This document shows positions 1 to 10,538 of a DNA stretch of 64,000 nt, piece after piece; position 1 is the stretch's first letter, and every line of letters starts with the position of its first letter. The position numbers and the translations under genes were made by a program. The DNA comes from Chlorella sorokiniana (Eukaryota; Chlorophyta; Trebouxiophyceae; Chlorellales; Chlorellaceae). Location of the stretch: the NCBI GenBank assembly GCA_025917655.1, contig CP084613.1, forward strand, positions 1,924,001 through 1,988,000. Direction: 5' to 3'. The notes beneath the pieces are model-generated. The model searched no databases. It had not been told where the DNA came from and saw only the letters and a list, made by a program, of their open reading frames with translations.

Positions 1-179
1 GGGTGATGCGGCCGCGGCGGCGCTGCCCCCTCTTCTGTCCCCCTGCTTGTTCTTGGCTGAGCGGCGCGTTGCAACATGCACGGCAGGGCAAGGCAGGGCA
101 GGGCAAGGCAAGCCGGGAGGGCAGGGCGGGCAGCTGCGTGCGTGGAGGGGAGCAGGGGCCGCCTGGCAGCGCAGCGCCC

Positions 180-1788
180 TCACAGCGCCACCCCCTTCAG
201 GTCGGCATCCGCCGCCACGTCGGCAGCGCTGGCCCCCACAGCCAGCAGCGCGCGCAGCAGCGCGGCCGCCTCCTCCCCCGCCCCAGCCGCGCGGCGCAGC
301 AGGCCAGGTTGTACCGCACGTCGCAGCGCTCGGCAAAGGCCAGCGCCGCGGGGTGGGCCAGCGCGGCGCGGTAGCCAGCCTCGGCTGCTGCCCACCGCGC
401 CGCCGCCTCCTCCCCCGCCCTCCCGCCGCCGCCAGCCGCGCCAGCTGCACCTCCACATCCGCGGCGCCCACCGCCGCCTCAGCGTCGTGAGCCGACAGGC
501 GCTGCGCCGCGCAGTACCCCTGCTCCAGGGCGGCGTGCAGGGCGGCGTGCGCGGCGGCGACGTCCCCGCCGCCGCCGCCACCTCCCCCGCTCCGCCAACA
601 CATCCCCCAGCGCCAGCAGCGGCTCGCAGCTGCCCCGCTGGAAGGAGGCGGCGGCGCGCAGCCGCTGCTCCGCCTCGCCCAGCAGCTCCGCCGCCGCTGA
701 GGGCTGCTGCGAACAGCGCCGGCAGGGTGAGGAGGGGAGGAAGCGTGAGAATGCGGTTGGGGGTGGGCTTTCCCCTGCGGCGCCCGAGCGCCCCTCACCA
801 AGCTGCCTCGCGGGTAAACGGCGCTTCGCCGACGCACCCCCTGTCACACGCACAAGCGCCCCCGCCCCCTCTCTCACACCACTCGCGCCTGCGCATTCTG
901 CGCCATGGCCAGCAGCCCGCGCCCCCAGTTGACCAGCAGCCCCGGCACGTCGTCCCCCTGCGCCGCGTCGCTCAGCTCGCAGGCGCGCTGGTACGCCGCC
1001 CGCGCCTGCGCAAACAGCTCGCCGCCCTGCTGGGCGCGCCCCGCCTCGCAGCACAGCGCAGCGTGCTGCACCAGCGCGTCCGCCAGGTTGGACCAGCTCA
1101 GCGCATCCTCCTCCCGGCGCAGCGCGCAGCGGTACGCCTCGCACGCCTCCGCCAGCAGCGGCAGCGCGGCGGGCGCCTCGCGTCGCGCCGCCACCTCTGC
1201 CCACGCTGCCAGCGCGTTGCCGGCGCACACCAGGGCATCCACCCGCGGCTGGCCCGCCTCCACCACCCGACGGAAGGTGGCAACCGCCCCCCAGCATGGC
1301 CTCAGCTCTGCCGTCGGCCTCCCGCACCGCCGCCGCCGTCAACGCCGCATCCGGCAGCTGCGCGCATGCCGCCACCACGGCCTCGGCGCCCTCCTGCAGC
1401 GACTCTGCAAGCCCAAACAGAGCCTGCGCAACGTCTGCAGGAGGGGCCGGTGGGCCGCTGCTGGCGGCGGCCAGCGCTTGGCGGTACCTGGCCTGCGGGG
1501 TATCAGGAGGGTGAGCAGCACCGTGATGCCTCCTGGCCAGTGCAGCAACCTGGGGCATGGAGCGCTTGCTGCCTCCCAGCGGGCGGCGGGAGGCGCGCGG
1601 CAGCAGCGGCGCCACAAGGATGGCGGCGTCAGGGAGGGCCTGCCGCAAGGCGGCATGTGTTTTCTGGATGTTGGTCGAGGGACACATACCACTGCCTGGT
1701 CAAACAGACTTGCTGCTGCCTCGCCCCTCTTCCGCTCGGCTCGTTGCTGCAGCTGCTCTGCATCCCGCACCAGGGCCGCAAACGACAT
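180..1788 (-). CDS. TPR-like helical-repeat protein, frame interrupted
   Basis: I do not recognise a specific orthologue; this is an alanine-rich, all-helical protein of tetratricopeptide type. The start is MSFAALVRDAEQLQQ (ATG at 1786-1788). Exon 1 runs to about 1690 (donor GTATGT), exon 2 from about 1493 to about 875, and the last exon from about 697 to the stop at 180. Stretches such as ALVCAGNALAAWAEV, LSWSNLADALVQHAAL and DVRYNLACCAARLG show the helix-turn-helix spacing of TPR units. The frame has to change near 1285, 580, 410 and 275, each time at a G/C run, while both flanking frames stay protein-like, so sequence error is more likely than decay. A soluble scaffold role is inference from the fold only. 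Confidence 0.6.
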
Positions 1789-2161
1789 GCCGTGTGCTCG
1801 AAAGTCCCAAGATTGATGCGGAACACACATGCGCCAGCTTGCGATGCCCAGGCATCATGTGGGAGCGTCCCGCGGAGCGGCAGGCTTGGGCCCTCGTTTG
1901 CACAGGGAACAACCTGTCCGAAGCCAGATGCGCTTGCTTACATACAGAACAGGGGTTGGCGCCAGGCATGATGCAGAGAGGGGCTTGGGAAGGGCACAGT
2001 TGAGGGTACAGGGTGCGGCGGCTGGAACTGATCGCGTGTGCAGAAGGTTGGGGGCGGTTGGAGCCGTGTCACACAGTGGATGAAGTACAGAGCGCACGGC
2101 GCGGTGCCATGCAGGTTCAGAAGGGAACGGGTTCATGTTTGATGGCTCCGCCGGGCAGGCG
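1789..2161. other. intergenic, tandem minus-strand genes
   Basis: This stretch lies between the start of the TPR-like gene and the stop of the YaaW-like gene, both on the minus strand. I see no convincing coding exon. It should hold the 3' UTR of the upstream gene and the promoter of the TPR-like gene. Confidence 0.5.
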
Positions 2162-3359
2162 TCAGGCGCGTGGGGCGGCAGGGGCGGAGAAGCCGTGCGT
2201 GCGCAGCAGCCTGATCTGGGCCAGCGCATACACGGCCCGCACGATGCGGCTCCAGTCTGTGCCCAGCGACACAGAGAGCAGCTCCAGGGCGGTGGAGGCC
2301 CACAACAGGGGGCCCAGCACGCCCAGCAGCGAGCGCGCTGCAGCGTAGCGCCCGGCGGCGGCAGTGATCCCCTCCTTGGCCGCCTGCGGGGGGGCGAGAA
2401 GGAGTTGGGTGCGGCAGCCTGGAGCAGAACATGCAACAACGGTTGAGGAGCGCTGAAACTGCGAACGCTGCTTGCGAAGCTGACACCCGCGCCCGTGACT
2501 CTTGCCGGCGGGGCACCAGCGCAGCTACCCGCGCGGCGAGCAGGCGGCTGTGGCGCAGCCCACCTGCACCGCCACCTTGCCCTGCAGGCTGCCCTTCACG
2601 CCCTTGGCCCCGCGGAGAGGGCCAGCTGCAGCGCCGCCTCGTACTGCACGTGGCTGCGCACGTACTGCACGCCCAGCCGCTGCACCAACCCCGCCTGCAG
2701 GTTGCTCAGCGCCAGCGCGCTGCCCAGCCGTGCCAGCGCCGGCGTGACCTCAGCCTGGCCCAGGCGCAGCGGCGCCAGCAGGCGCTGCACCAGGGAGGCG
2801 CCGTCGGCGTGGCCGCCCGCCGCGCCGCCGTCCCCCCGCCTCCACATACTCGGCTGCGGCGGCCGCGCGGCTGGCTGGCCCCGTCGCCCCCACCGCGTCT
2901 GCGTGCCTGGCCAGCAGGTGCAGGAACACCTCGGCCTCCAGCTCGTTGGTCAGCAGGGTGGGGGGCAGGTGATGCCCAGGCGGTCGCGCAGCATGAGCAG
3001 CACCTGGCGGTAGGCAGGGAATCGCCCGCGCAGCGTGGACGCGGAGTCCGCCGCCAGGAAGCGCAGGCGGCGGTCGATGGCGGTGATGAGCGCGTCGCGG
3101 CTGGAGGGGCTGTGGCCGCCGCCCGCCGCCACCCCCCTTCCTCTGCCAGCACCGCCAGGCTCTTCAGCACCGGCGAGAACAGGCTGCGCCCATGCAGCGT
3201 GCGGTGCAGCTCCGCCAGCTCCTCGTCGGTGGCAAGCTCCAGAACCTCAAGCAGGTCGGGATCTGCTGCAGGGCGGGGCCCAGAGCGGCTGCGCAATAGG
3301 AAGGGATGGCCTGGCAATGAAGTTGGTTGACGGAGCCGGCAGCGGGACCTAGCAGCCAT
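2162..3359 (-). CDS. YaaW-family (UPF0174-like) protein
   Basis: The product resembles bacterial and cyanobacterial YaaW proteins, whose biochemical role is not settled. The N-terminal part reads DLLEVLELATDEELAELHRT followed by LHGRSLFSPVLKSL. A second block contains ALITAIDRRLRFLAADSAST and LRGRFPAYRQVLLMLRDRLG, and a third LTNELEAEVFLHLLARHADA. The C-terminal exon carries a hydrophobic stretch (LLGVLGPLLWASTALELLSV) and ends at the TGA at 2162-2164. The ATG at 3357-3359 is the only upstream start, but the first ~35 codons are not family-like and an intron ending near 3268 would fit. Frame changes in G-rich runs occur around 2840 and 3130. It lies upstream of, and on the same strand as, the TPR-like gene. 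Family assignment comes from remembered motifs, not a search. Confidence 0.55.
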
Positions 3360-4005
3360 GGCGCTTCCAGGAGAGGCTCAACCCAACCGGTGGGAAACCA
3401 GCAATCGCAGCGCCCTCTCCACGTATATGCTGATCTTCTGCGGGCTTCTCACCCCCTCAAACGCTGCTCGGCCCTTGAACCCTCGAGCCCTGCATTGCTG
3501 CTGCTGTCGGCGTCCTGAAGGGCTGCTACACCGCAACCACGGCGGTTTCTGCTGCAAAGTCGCGCGCGGGGGCGAGGAAAGGGAACTGGCAGCGAAACCA
3601 CCTTGGGTGCAGAGCACACTGCCAAAGTGGCCATATCGATGACGCTGTTCGACGCCGAACGAGCCTACTACCAAAGTCACGCGCGTGTCAGAGCCCTGCT
3701 ACCATTTCCCGCCGCCGCCAGGTTGGCACTTCATACGCTGGCAGCCAGGCGAACCAATGTCAAGCTACCATTGCCGCTAACAGTCGCCCAGCAACCGCGG
3801 GACCACCCCCAGCATTGCTGCTGCACAATCATTATGCTGAAGATTAGCTACAGTTGTTGGTTGGGTTTGCCAAGCCGCAACGGTTTACAGCTGCAGGAAC
3901 TAATAATGGAAGGCAGCAGAGGAGTGCTGCTTGCCCGTCAAGCGCCAGCAGGCGCTGGGGTGGGTGCTTGACAGCTGCTCACAGCTGTTGCACTTGGGCC
4001 TGCGT
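3360..4005. other. intergenic region
   Basis: This lies between the start of the YaaW-like gene and the stop of the mitochondrial ACP gene. Both strands have only short, low-complexity or cysteine-rich open frames with no family resemblance. The right half (about 3700-3930) is less GC-rich than its surroundings and probably contains the promoter of the YaaW-like gene and the ACP 3' UTR. Confidence 0.5.
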
Positions 4006-4690
4006 TCACTTGGCCATCGGGTTGGAGCTGATGTAGCTGATGGCGTCGCCGCAGCTCTGGATCTTGTCTGCCTCGCTGTCGGGGATCTCAATCGCAAACT
4101 CCTCCTCCAGCGCCATGACCAGCTCCACAGTGTCCAGGCTGTCCAGGCCCAGGTCCTTCTGGAATGCCGCAGTGGGGGTCACCTGCAGGTGCAGCCAGAG
4201 AGGTGAGCGGGGGCGGGCGATGGCTCCACATCTGGAGAACAAGCGTGGTGCACAACGGGATGTGGAGAGGCCTTGGCAGCACCAATGCGCTTTATCGAAG
4301 CAACCAGGCTGTTGTTTCAACTGGCAAGGAGCAAGCCTGCAGCACAACACAGCTTGCGGCTGGCCAAACACCGCCACCACCCCGGCCGATAACCTAAAGC
4401 CCTGGGCGCCCATCGCCGGGCTCCTGCTGCCTCCAGGTAGTCCCCTCCACCCTTCATCCTGGCTTAGCCCAGCACACGCCTCACCTTGCCCGCATCCACC
4501 TTCTCAAAGTTCTTCACCACCCCAAGCACCCTGTCGGTGACCTCCGACTTGTTCAGGTAAGATGCATCGGCGAAACCCCGCCAGAATTGGAGAGACAGGG
4601 GGCTGCTGTCTGCTGCTGCGCCAGAGACAGGTTGGGAGGCACCCGCACGCTGGAGAGGACCGCCCGGCGCAGAGTTTGCAGCAACACCAT
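4006..4690 (-). CDS. NDUFAB1: mitochondrial acyl carrier protein
   Basis: Mitochondrial ACP carries acyl chains on a phosphopantetheine arm for mitochondrial fatty-acid and lipoate synthesis and is also a complex I and LYR-protein partner. Exon 2 (about 4006-4182) encodes the diagnostic region: [20 protein letters not shown], with DSL carrying the serine to be phosphopantetheinylated, then [15 protein letters not shown]. Exon 1 (about 4485-4690) encodes an arginine-containing mitochondrial presequence beginning [15 protein letters not shown], then [20 protein letters not shown]. The presequence and the mature part are in different frames; one extra base in the run of five G (plus strand, 4598-4602) would join them. 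The start lies 300 bp from the divergent TM9SF gene. Confidence 0.9.
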
Positions 4691-4991
4691 TGTGCGCGGG
4701 CGTATGACTATCTAATGCCGGCAATGGTGCGCCACGGCACGGCAAAATATGCGAGCAGGACGTGCGAAGTACATGCTGCCACTTGACGCAGGGCTCTAGT
4801 TCACACCCTGTTCACTGTCATTGATCCGCGGAGGCAGGATTCGTGGCTGTTGGCCTGCCTCACGAACGCGTAGGCCGACGACCCCCGTTTGCGCTTGAAC
4901 GAACTGCCCCAAAGTAGGAGGTGTATGCCGTGAAGAGCCAGACCCTCGAGTCCACATCTGCAGAGCCTTTGGCGATCATTGTAGCTGCACT
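4691..4991. promoter_or_regulatory. divergent promoter, mtACP / TM9SF
   Basis: The ~300 bp between two divergent start codons must contain both 5' UTRs and core promoters. It is less GC-rich than the coding sequence on either side. I see no clear TATA element. The promoter assignment is inferred from gene arrangement. Confidence 0.4.
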
Positions 4992-7900
4992 ATGAGGAGC
5001 GGAGGGCTGGTGCTGTGGGCTACGGCCGTTCTGGCCCTGTTGGCCGGCGCTGCAGCCAAGGAGCGCAAGTACAAGCCCGGTCAAGAGGTCTCGATCTGGG
5101 CCAATAAGGGTAAGCGGCCTGCAAGCCTTCTGCCTGCCCCAGATCACCTGTGCGTGATGGCGGGGTCACCCTGGGCGCCTGCTGTGAGAAGCGTGAAACA
5201 GGTTTGCTGTTGCGCCATGGGTTGCCTGAAGCAAGCTGCGGTGGCAATTAGATCCTGATCTTCTTTCATGTCACTCCTGCCATGCAGTTGGACCTTTCGC
5301 CAACCCCACGTGAGCACCGCGGCTGCAGCCATCGGCGCAACCGCCTGCAGGCTGCCTTCGTCGCTGTTGAGCCTGGTTGCATGATGCCTGCGACTATTCT
5401 AAGCCCAGCATTGCCCTGCGGTCTCCTGTCGCTTGCGCTCTGCGTGAGGTGGCACATGTCGGTCAGCGGGCGAGCCCCCTTCGCGCCCCCTCCCCGCCCT
5501 CGCCCGCAGCGAGACGTACCAGTACTTCAACCTGCCTTTCTGCCACCCCAAGGAGGGCAAAGAGTACAAGCCTGAGGGATTGGGCGAGGTTCTGGAGGGG
5601 GATCGGCTGGTCAGCACGCCATACAAGCTGAAGTAAGAGCGGGGGCTTGGCAGGCAGGCCATGGTCCGACACTAACGGGCCTCTGCCAGCCATGCGCAGC
5701 AGTCTATGTGCTGGCTTCCATGGCAGTTCGACAGGGTTGACTTGCAGCTGCGCGCCCAGCAGCCTGGTTTGTGCCCCCGCTGACGGGGCCTCCCGCCCCG
5801 CCTGCCCCCAGGTTCAAGGAGGACAAGGAGAACGCTGTGCTGTGCACCCAGCACCTCGACGGCGAGGACCTGGAACAGTTTCGCGATGCGGTGGCCGAGG
5901 ACTACTACTTCCAGGTGGATGCAGGGGTGCTTGTGGGGTGTTTGCAGGGTGCGGTGGGCGGTGGGGGTTGTGCGGCCTGCCCCGAGAGGGGTGCATCCCC
6001 CGCCTCTCGAGCCTCCCCCTCCTGCGCGCTGCAGATGTTCATCGACGGGCTGCCCATCTGGGGCTTCATCGGCAAGGTGGAGAAGCTGGGGGCTGAGGGC
6101 GGCAAGGGCGGCGAGGAGGGCGGCGAGAAGCTGTCCCTCTTCACCCACATCCACTTTGACGTGCTGTACAACAAGAACCGGGTCATCCAGGTGGACATCT
6201 CCACAGGTCGGTGCAGCCCTGAAGCCGGGGCAGGGGCAGCGGGGCCACGCCATGCCAGCATCAGCCGCAGGGAAGGCATAGCCGCTCGCGGCTGCGATGT
6301 GACAGCCGGCGCTGCTGGCCTGGGTGCAGCGCGTGCTGGGGCTCGACACTCGAGCGCGCCGCCCACCCCACCCTGCACGCAGACCCCAGCAAGGTGGTGG
6401 ACATCACCAGCGCGGACAAGGCGGACGTGGAGTTCACCTACAGCGTGAGCTGGAAGGAGACCGACGTCCCGTACGAGCGGCGCATGGACAAGTACGCCAA
6501 GTACTCCTTCCTGCCTCAGCACCTGGAGGTGAGTGTGTGTGTGGGAGGGGGGGCGCGTGGGGGCCCGCCAGCGTCTGCCAGCCAGATTCAGTGTCTAGGG
6601 CCTGGCCCCTGGCTGCCTGCCCTCACAGCCCCGTTGCTGACCCCCGGCTGTGCAGATCCACTGGTTCTCCATTGTGAACAGCTGCGTGACGGTGCTGCTG
6701 CTGACCGGCTTCCTGGCCACCATCCTCATGCGCGTGCTCAAGAACGACTTCATCAAGTACACCAACGTGCGCGACGACGAGGCGCTGGACGATGCAGAGG
6801 AGACGGGGTGGAAGGTGCGCGGCAGCTCATGCTGCTGGCTGGGTGGTGCGGGGTCGCCGTGCTTCCCGTCATGCTGATGCATTGATGCGTGCCCGCCTGG
6901 CCGCCCATCCCCTGCCTCCCCCGCGCAGCTGGTGCACGGCGACGTGTTCCGCTTCCCGCCCCAGCTCAACCTGTTCTGCGCGGTGGTGGGCACCGGCACC
7001 CAGATCCTGGCCATGGCGCTGCTCATCTTTGGCATGTCCCTGCTGGGCACGTACTACCCCTACAACGGCGGCGCCATGCTCACCTCGGTCGTCGTCTTCT
7101 ACGCCCTCACAGCCGGCATTGCGGGCTACGTCTCGGCCGCGCTCTACAAGATCATGGGCGGTGAGGGGGCAGGGGCAGGCGCGGACGCCAGGCACAGCCA
7201 GTAGCGCTGCTGCGGCGCTAGGCATCTGCTTCCGGCAGCTGCCCGTGTCTTGTGGTTGTGGCCGGGCTGCCTCTGTATAATGTGCCCGCCTTTTGCATGC
7301 AACCCCCACCGCCAACCCCTTCCCCCTTCCACCTCGTCCCCCCTCCCCCCCGCCCAGGCACCAACTGGGTGCGCAACGTGCTGACCACCACGCTCCTCTT
7401 CTGCGGCCCGCTGCTGGCCATGTTCTCCTACCTCAACACCGTGGCCTGGGTGTACGGCACCACGGCGGCGCTGCCCTTTGGCACCATCGTCATCATCGTC
7501 GTCATCTGGGCCCTGGTCACCTTCCCCCTCACAGTGGTGGGCGGCATCATGGGCAAAAACACAAAGGTGGGCGCCGCGGGCGGGGTGCGCAGCGGAGAGC
7601 GAGCCCGCACGCCTCCGTTTGTGCAGCACTGGTGCACTCTAGGCGCACGGTCACAGGGGACCTGGCAAGCATGCAGTCCACGGCTCACGCCAGGACGAGG
7701 GACGCGAAGCATGCCCCGTGTGTGCCGCGCCGCGCAGGCCGAGTTTGCGGCTCCGTGCCGCACTACCAAATACCCTCGCGAGATCCCGCCGCTGCCCTGG
7801 TACCGCCAGACCCTGCCCCAGATGCTGATGGCCGGCTTCCTGCCCTTCTCCGCAATCTACATCGAGCTGTGTGAGTGGCAGGACGGGGGGCGCGCTGGGC

Positions 7901-8573
7901 GGGCAGGCGGTGCAGCGCACCGGCACTGCTCCTCTGCAGGAGGGAGTGGCTGCTGCTGTGCGCCCCCTGCCGCCCCGCAGACTACATCTTTGCCAGCGTG
8001 TGGGGCCACAAGGTGTACACCATCTACTCCATCCTCTTCATCGTCTTCATCATCCTGGTCGTCGTCACCGCCTTCATCACCATCGCCCTCACCTACTTCC
8101 AGCTGGCGGTGGAGGACCACAGGCATGAAGCGCAGCCGGGGGCACAGCTGCCACCGCTCTAGTGCACCTGTACCGCCTGTTCCTCCTGCCGGGTGCCTTT
8201 GCTTACCGCAGCACTCAACTCCCTCCCCATCGAGCAGGTGGTGGTGGCGCAGCATCATGTGTGGCGGCAGCACAGCGCTCTTCATTTACGGTGTGCCCGC
8301 CTGGCTGCAGCTGCCCCGCTGTGCGCGCTGGGGGATGCCGCGTGGCCCACGTGCCTGTTGGCTGCTGAACGCACCCCCCGCCCCCTGCCCGCAGCGTACT
8401 GCTTCTACTACTGGTACGCGCGGTCAGACATGAACGGCCTCATGCAGGCCTCCTTCTACTTTGGCTACATGCTCATGGTCTGCTACGCCTTCTTCCTCAT
8501 GCTCGGCTCCGTGGGCTTCCGCGCCAGCCTGGCCTTCGTCAAGCACATGTACAAGTCAATCAAGTGCGAGTAG
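4992..8573 (+). CDS. TM9SF nonaspanin (EMP70 family)
   Basis: Nonaspanins are nine-helix proteins of Golgi and endosomes that help sort membrane cargo. A signal peptide ([17 protein letters not shown]) precedes the lumenal domain, which has [13 protein letters not shown] and [11 protein letters not shown]. Nine membrane segments follow, with the family core [48 protein letters not shown] and [17 protein letters not shown]; the tail YKSIKCE matches the family's lysine-rich retrieval end. Thirteen exons are supported: 4992-5109, 5288-5309 (22-nt microexon), 5510-5632, 5812-5914, 6035-6206, 6383-6528, 6656-6814, 6929-7160, 7358-7566, 7738-7870, 7981-8122, 8238-8290 and 8395-8573. The intron after 8122 has a GC donor; only that junction restores DHRWWWRS. 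A TGTAA, the usual green-algal polyadenylation signal, lies at 8657-8661. Confidence 0.95.
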
Positions 8574-9005
8574 GGCCGCGGGCGGCGACGCATGCAACCC
8601 AGAACCAGCGCCCGCTTGCACCTGGGCCCCATGCGCACCCATGCACTCGGATGGCCTGTAAGAAGTTGCAGCCTCTATTGCACCGCGCACGGGTGGGACA
8701 TGCGCAGAGGACGCAGACGCTGGCTGTGAGGGGAAGGCCTGGCTCATGCGGAGCAGAGACTGCCCAGCATGGCGGGGTGGGGGGCCTCTGCCTGTGCGCT
8801 GCCTGCAGCGTGGCGCCAGGCTGCGTCAGCAAGGCCCAGCCGCGCCCCAGTGGCTGGCCACCACCTCCTGCCGCTCTCCAACCCCTCTGCGTGCCGCCCG
8901 CCTGCAAAACTTGGGCACCGCCCTCTCGCTTGCACCGTGCTAGCACCAGCCCTCTTGCCTGCCAGCGGCGGCTGTGCTAAATGAGTGTTGGACAGCAAAG
9001 GGCAC
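8574..9005. other. convergent intergenic region (3' UTRs)
   Basis: This lies between the stops of TM9SF (plus) and uL24m (minus). It contains the TGTAA at 8657-8661 about 85 nt after the TM9SF stop. Open frames here are low-complexity and do not resemble proteins. Confidence 0.5.
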
Positions 9006-9910
9006 TCAAGCAAGCAAGCGACAGCATGGGGAAGAGCCAACAGTTGGGGGGCTAGCACGACAAGCTAGCAAAGCTGCGCCACAGGCCCCCAACCTGCCGG
9101 CGCTGCCAAGCGGCTGCCACCTGCTGCCTAGCCCCGCCGCCGCTGGCAGGCTGCTGCTGCGGCTGCTCACGGCAAGCCCTGCCGCAGCGCTAGTGTGATA
9201 CTGCCGTGACTGCTGCCCCGACACTGTTGTTGCTGCTTGCCTGGCTGCTTCTGCCGCCAGCCGCTCCCTCAGGAAGGAGGGCAGATCCCCGGGCGAGTGC
9301 GTGCGCTGCTCCGCCGTGCCGACGGGCGTGTCGCGCGCGCCCGCCGATGCGCTGCGCGGCTTGGCCCGCTGAGTCAGCACCTCTGGCCGCGGCACAATGG
9401 AGGCGGAGGATCCGCGCCCGCGAGTGACACGCACGCGGGTGCCGTCCTCTAGAAAGCGCCAGCTGGCTCGCACGGGGCGCCCCGTCACCGGGTCCACCAG
9501 CGACACGTTCGAGTAGTGGACAGGCGACTCCACGCTCACAATGCCGCCCGGGCTGTCCTTGCTGCGCTTGATGTGCCGCTTATTCTGCAAGGCGGTTTGG
9601 CCAGGAGAACGCCTGGGTGATCAAGGGGCGAACCAGCGCGTTGCAACGAGGGCCGAGCAGCAAAGGTTCCCCGCCGCCGCTGCCACTCCAGGGCCCGTGG
9701 GCCGCAGCTCTCCCCGAGACAAACCCTGGCCGCCCACCAGATTAAGGCCTTCCACCACCACGCGCGGGAACTTGGGGTCGCGATGACTTTGAGCACGGTC
9801 CCAACCTGCCCGGCATCCTTGCCCGCAGTCACCATGACTTTATCCCCGCGCAGGATCTTGTAATTGGCTTGGTGCATCACATCCTTGAAAGCCTTTCTGA
9901 ACACACCCAT
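9006..9910 (-). CDS. mitochondrial ribosomal protein uL24m
   Basis: This is a KOW-domain protein of the large mitochondrial ribosomal subunit. Exon 1 (about 9738-9910) starts MGVFRKAFKDVMHQANYKIL and continues RGDKVMVTAGKDAGQVGTVL, the KOW core. Exon 2 (from about 9584 down) has NKRHIKRSKDSPGGIVSVES, VSLVDPVTGRPVRASWRFLE and RVRVTRGRGSSASIVPRPE, which match the plant mitochondrial-type L24 rather than the plastid one. One base is missing near 9780: the sequence reads KVI then leaves the frame of DPKFPRVVVEGLNL. The last ~80 codons are low complexity, so the true stop may lie upstream of 9006 or beyond another intron. Confidence 0.85.
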
Positions 9911-10538
9911 CTCGGGCCGAGGAGTGGCCAAAGGGTAGGCTGACAACAACGCAGTAGTGCGACTTGTTACCCGTTTAATGTAAAGCAACGAGAAACGATG
10001 GCAAAAAGCGTTCTGGGACGTTGTGCTCAGAGCCCAGCGCATGGGGGCGGCAGCGGCGCAGGCGGGTGAGGAGCATGTGCGCAGCAGTGTGCAGGGTCGC
10101 AGTGTGCATGTGCATCGCAGAGCTTCTGAAAGCTGACGCCCACTGCAAGTTGAATGTTTCTGAGTTTCCACATCCAATGCAAATATTACAGAAGAAAATC
10201 GACATTCACTTTCCCGGTCGATTGCAGATGCGCAGCGCTTTGCCAGCTCACTGCGAAGGAAATGCATCCCAGTTGAATTAGGATTACTTCAGGAAGGTTG
10301 CTTAGGATCTCATAACCGGTTTACCAACTGCTAGGAAGTGGGCAGCCAGTCTCTTGGACTCGGCCGACTCCTCTTGACTCGGAGCAAAGCGCTGCACTAG
10401 TAGTCGCCGGAAAATCCCGTCAAGGTTAGCGTACTGTGTTTTTGAGAGCTGTTGAGCGCACAGGGGCCTCCTGCTTTTCTGTGCAGCACGACACACTAAA
10501 ACCTTGTCGTGTTCCGACACTGCAGCCCAGCATACGCG
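9911..10538. promoter_or_regulatory. divergent intergenic region
   Basis: About 630 bp separate the uL24m start (minus) from the acidic-protein start (plus). It has AT-richer patches (about 9960-10020 and 10130-10330) typical of the promoters in this window. I see no convincing gene. Promoter function is inferred from the divergent arrangement. Confidence 0.4.

Noticed and set aside
1-180. GGCAG/GGCAA-rich stretch considered as a promoter or repeat element
   Set aside because: It lies just past the stop of the minus-strand TPR-like gene and is a short degenerate simple repeat; nothing supports a regulatory call.
76-1971. A very long plus-strand open frame (631 codons) across the first 2 kb
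   Set aside because: It is antisense to the TPR-like and neighbouring gene, has Arg/Ala/Pro-rich low-complexity content and no domain; GC-rich DNA gives such shadow frames.
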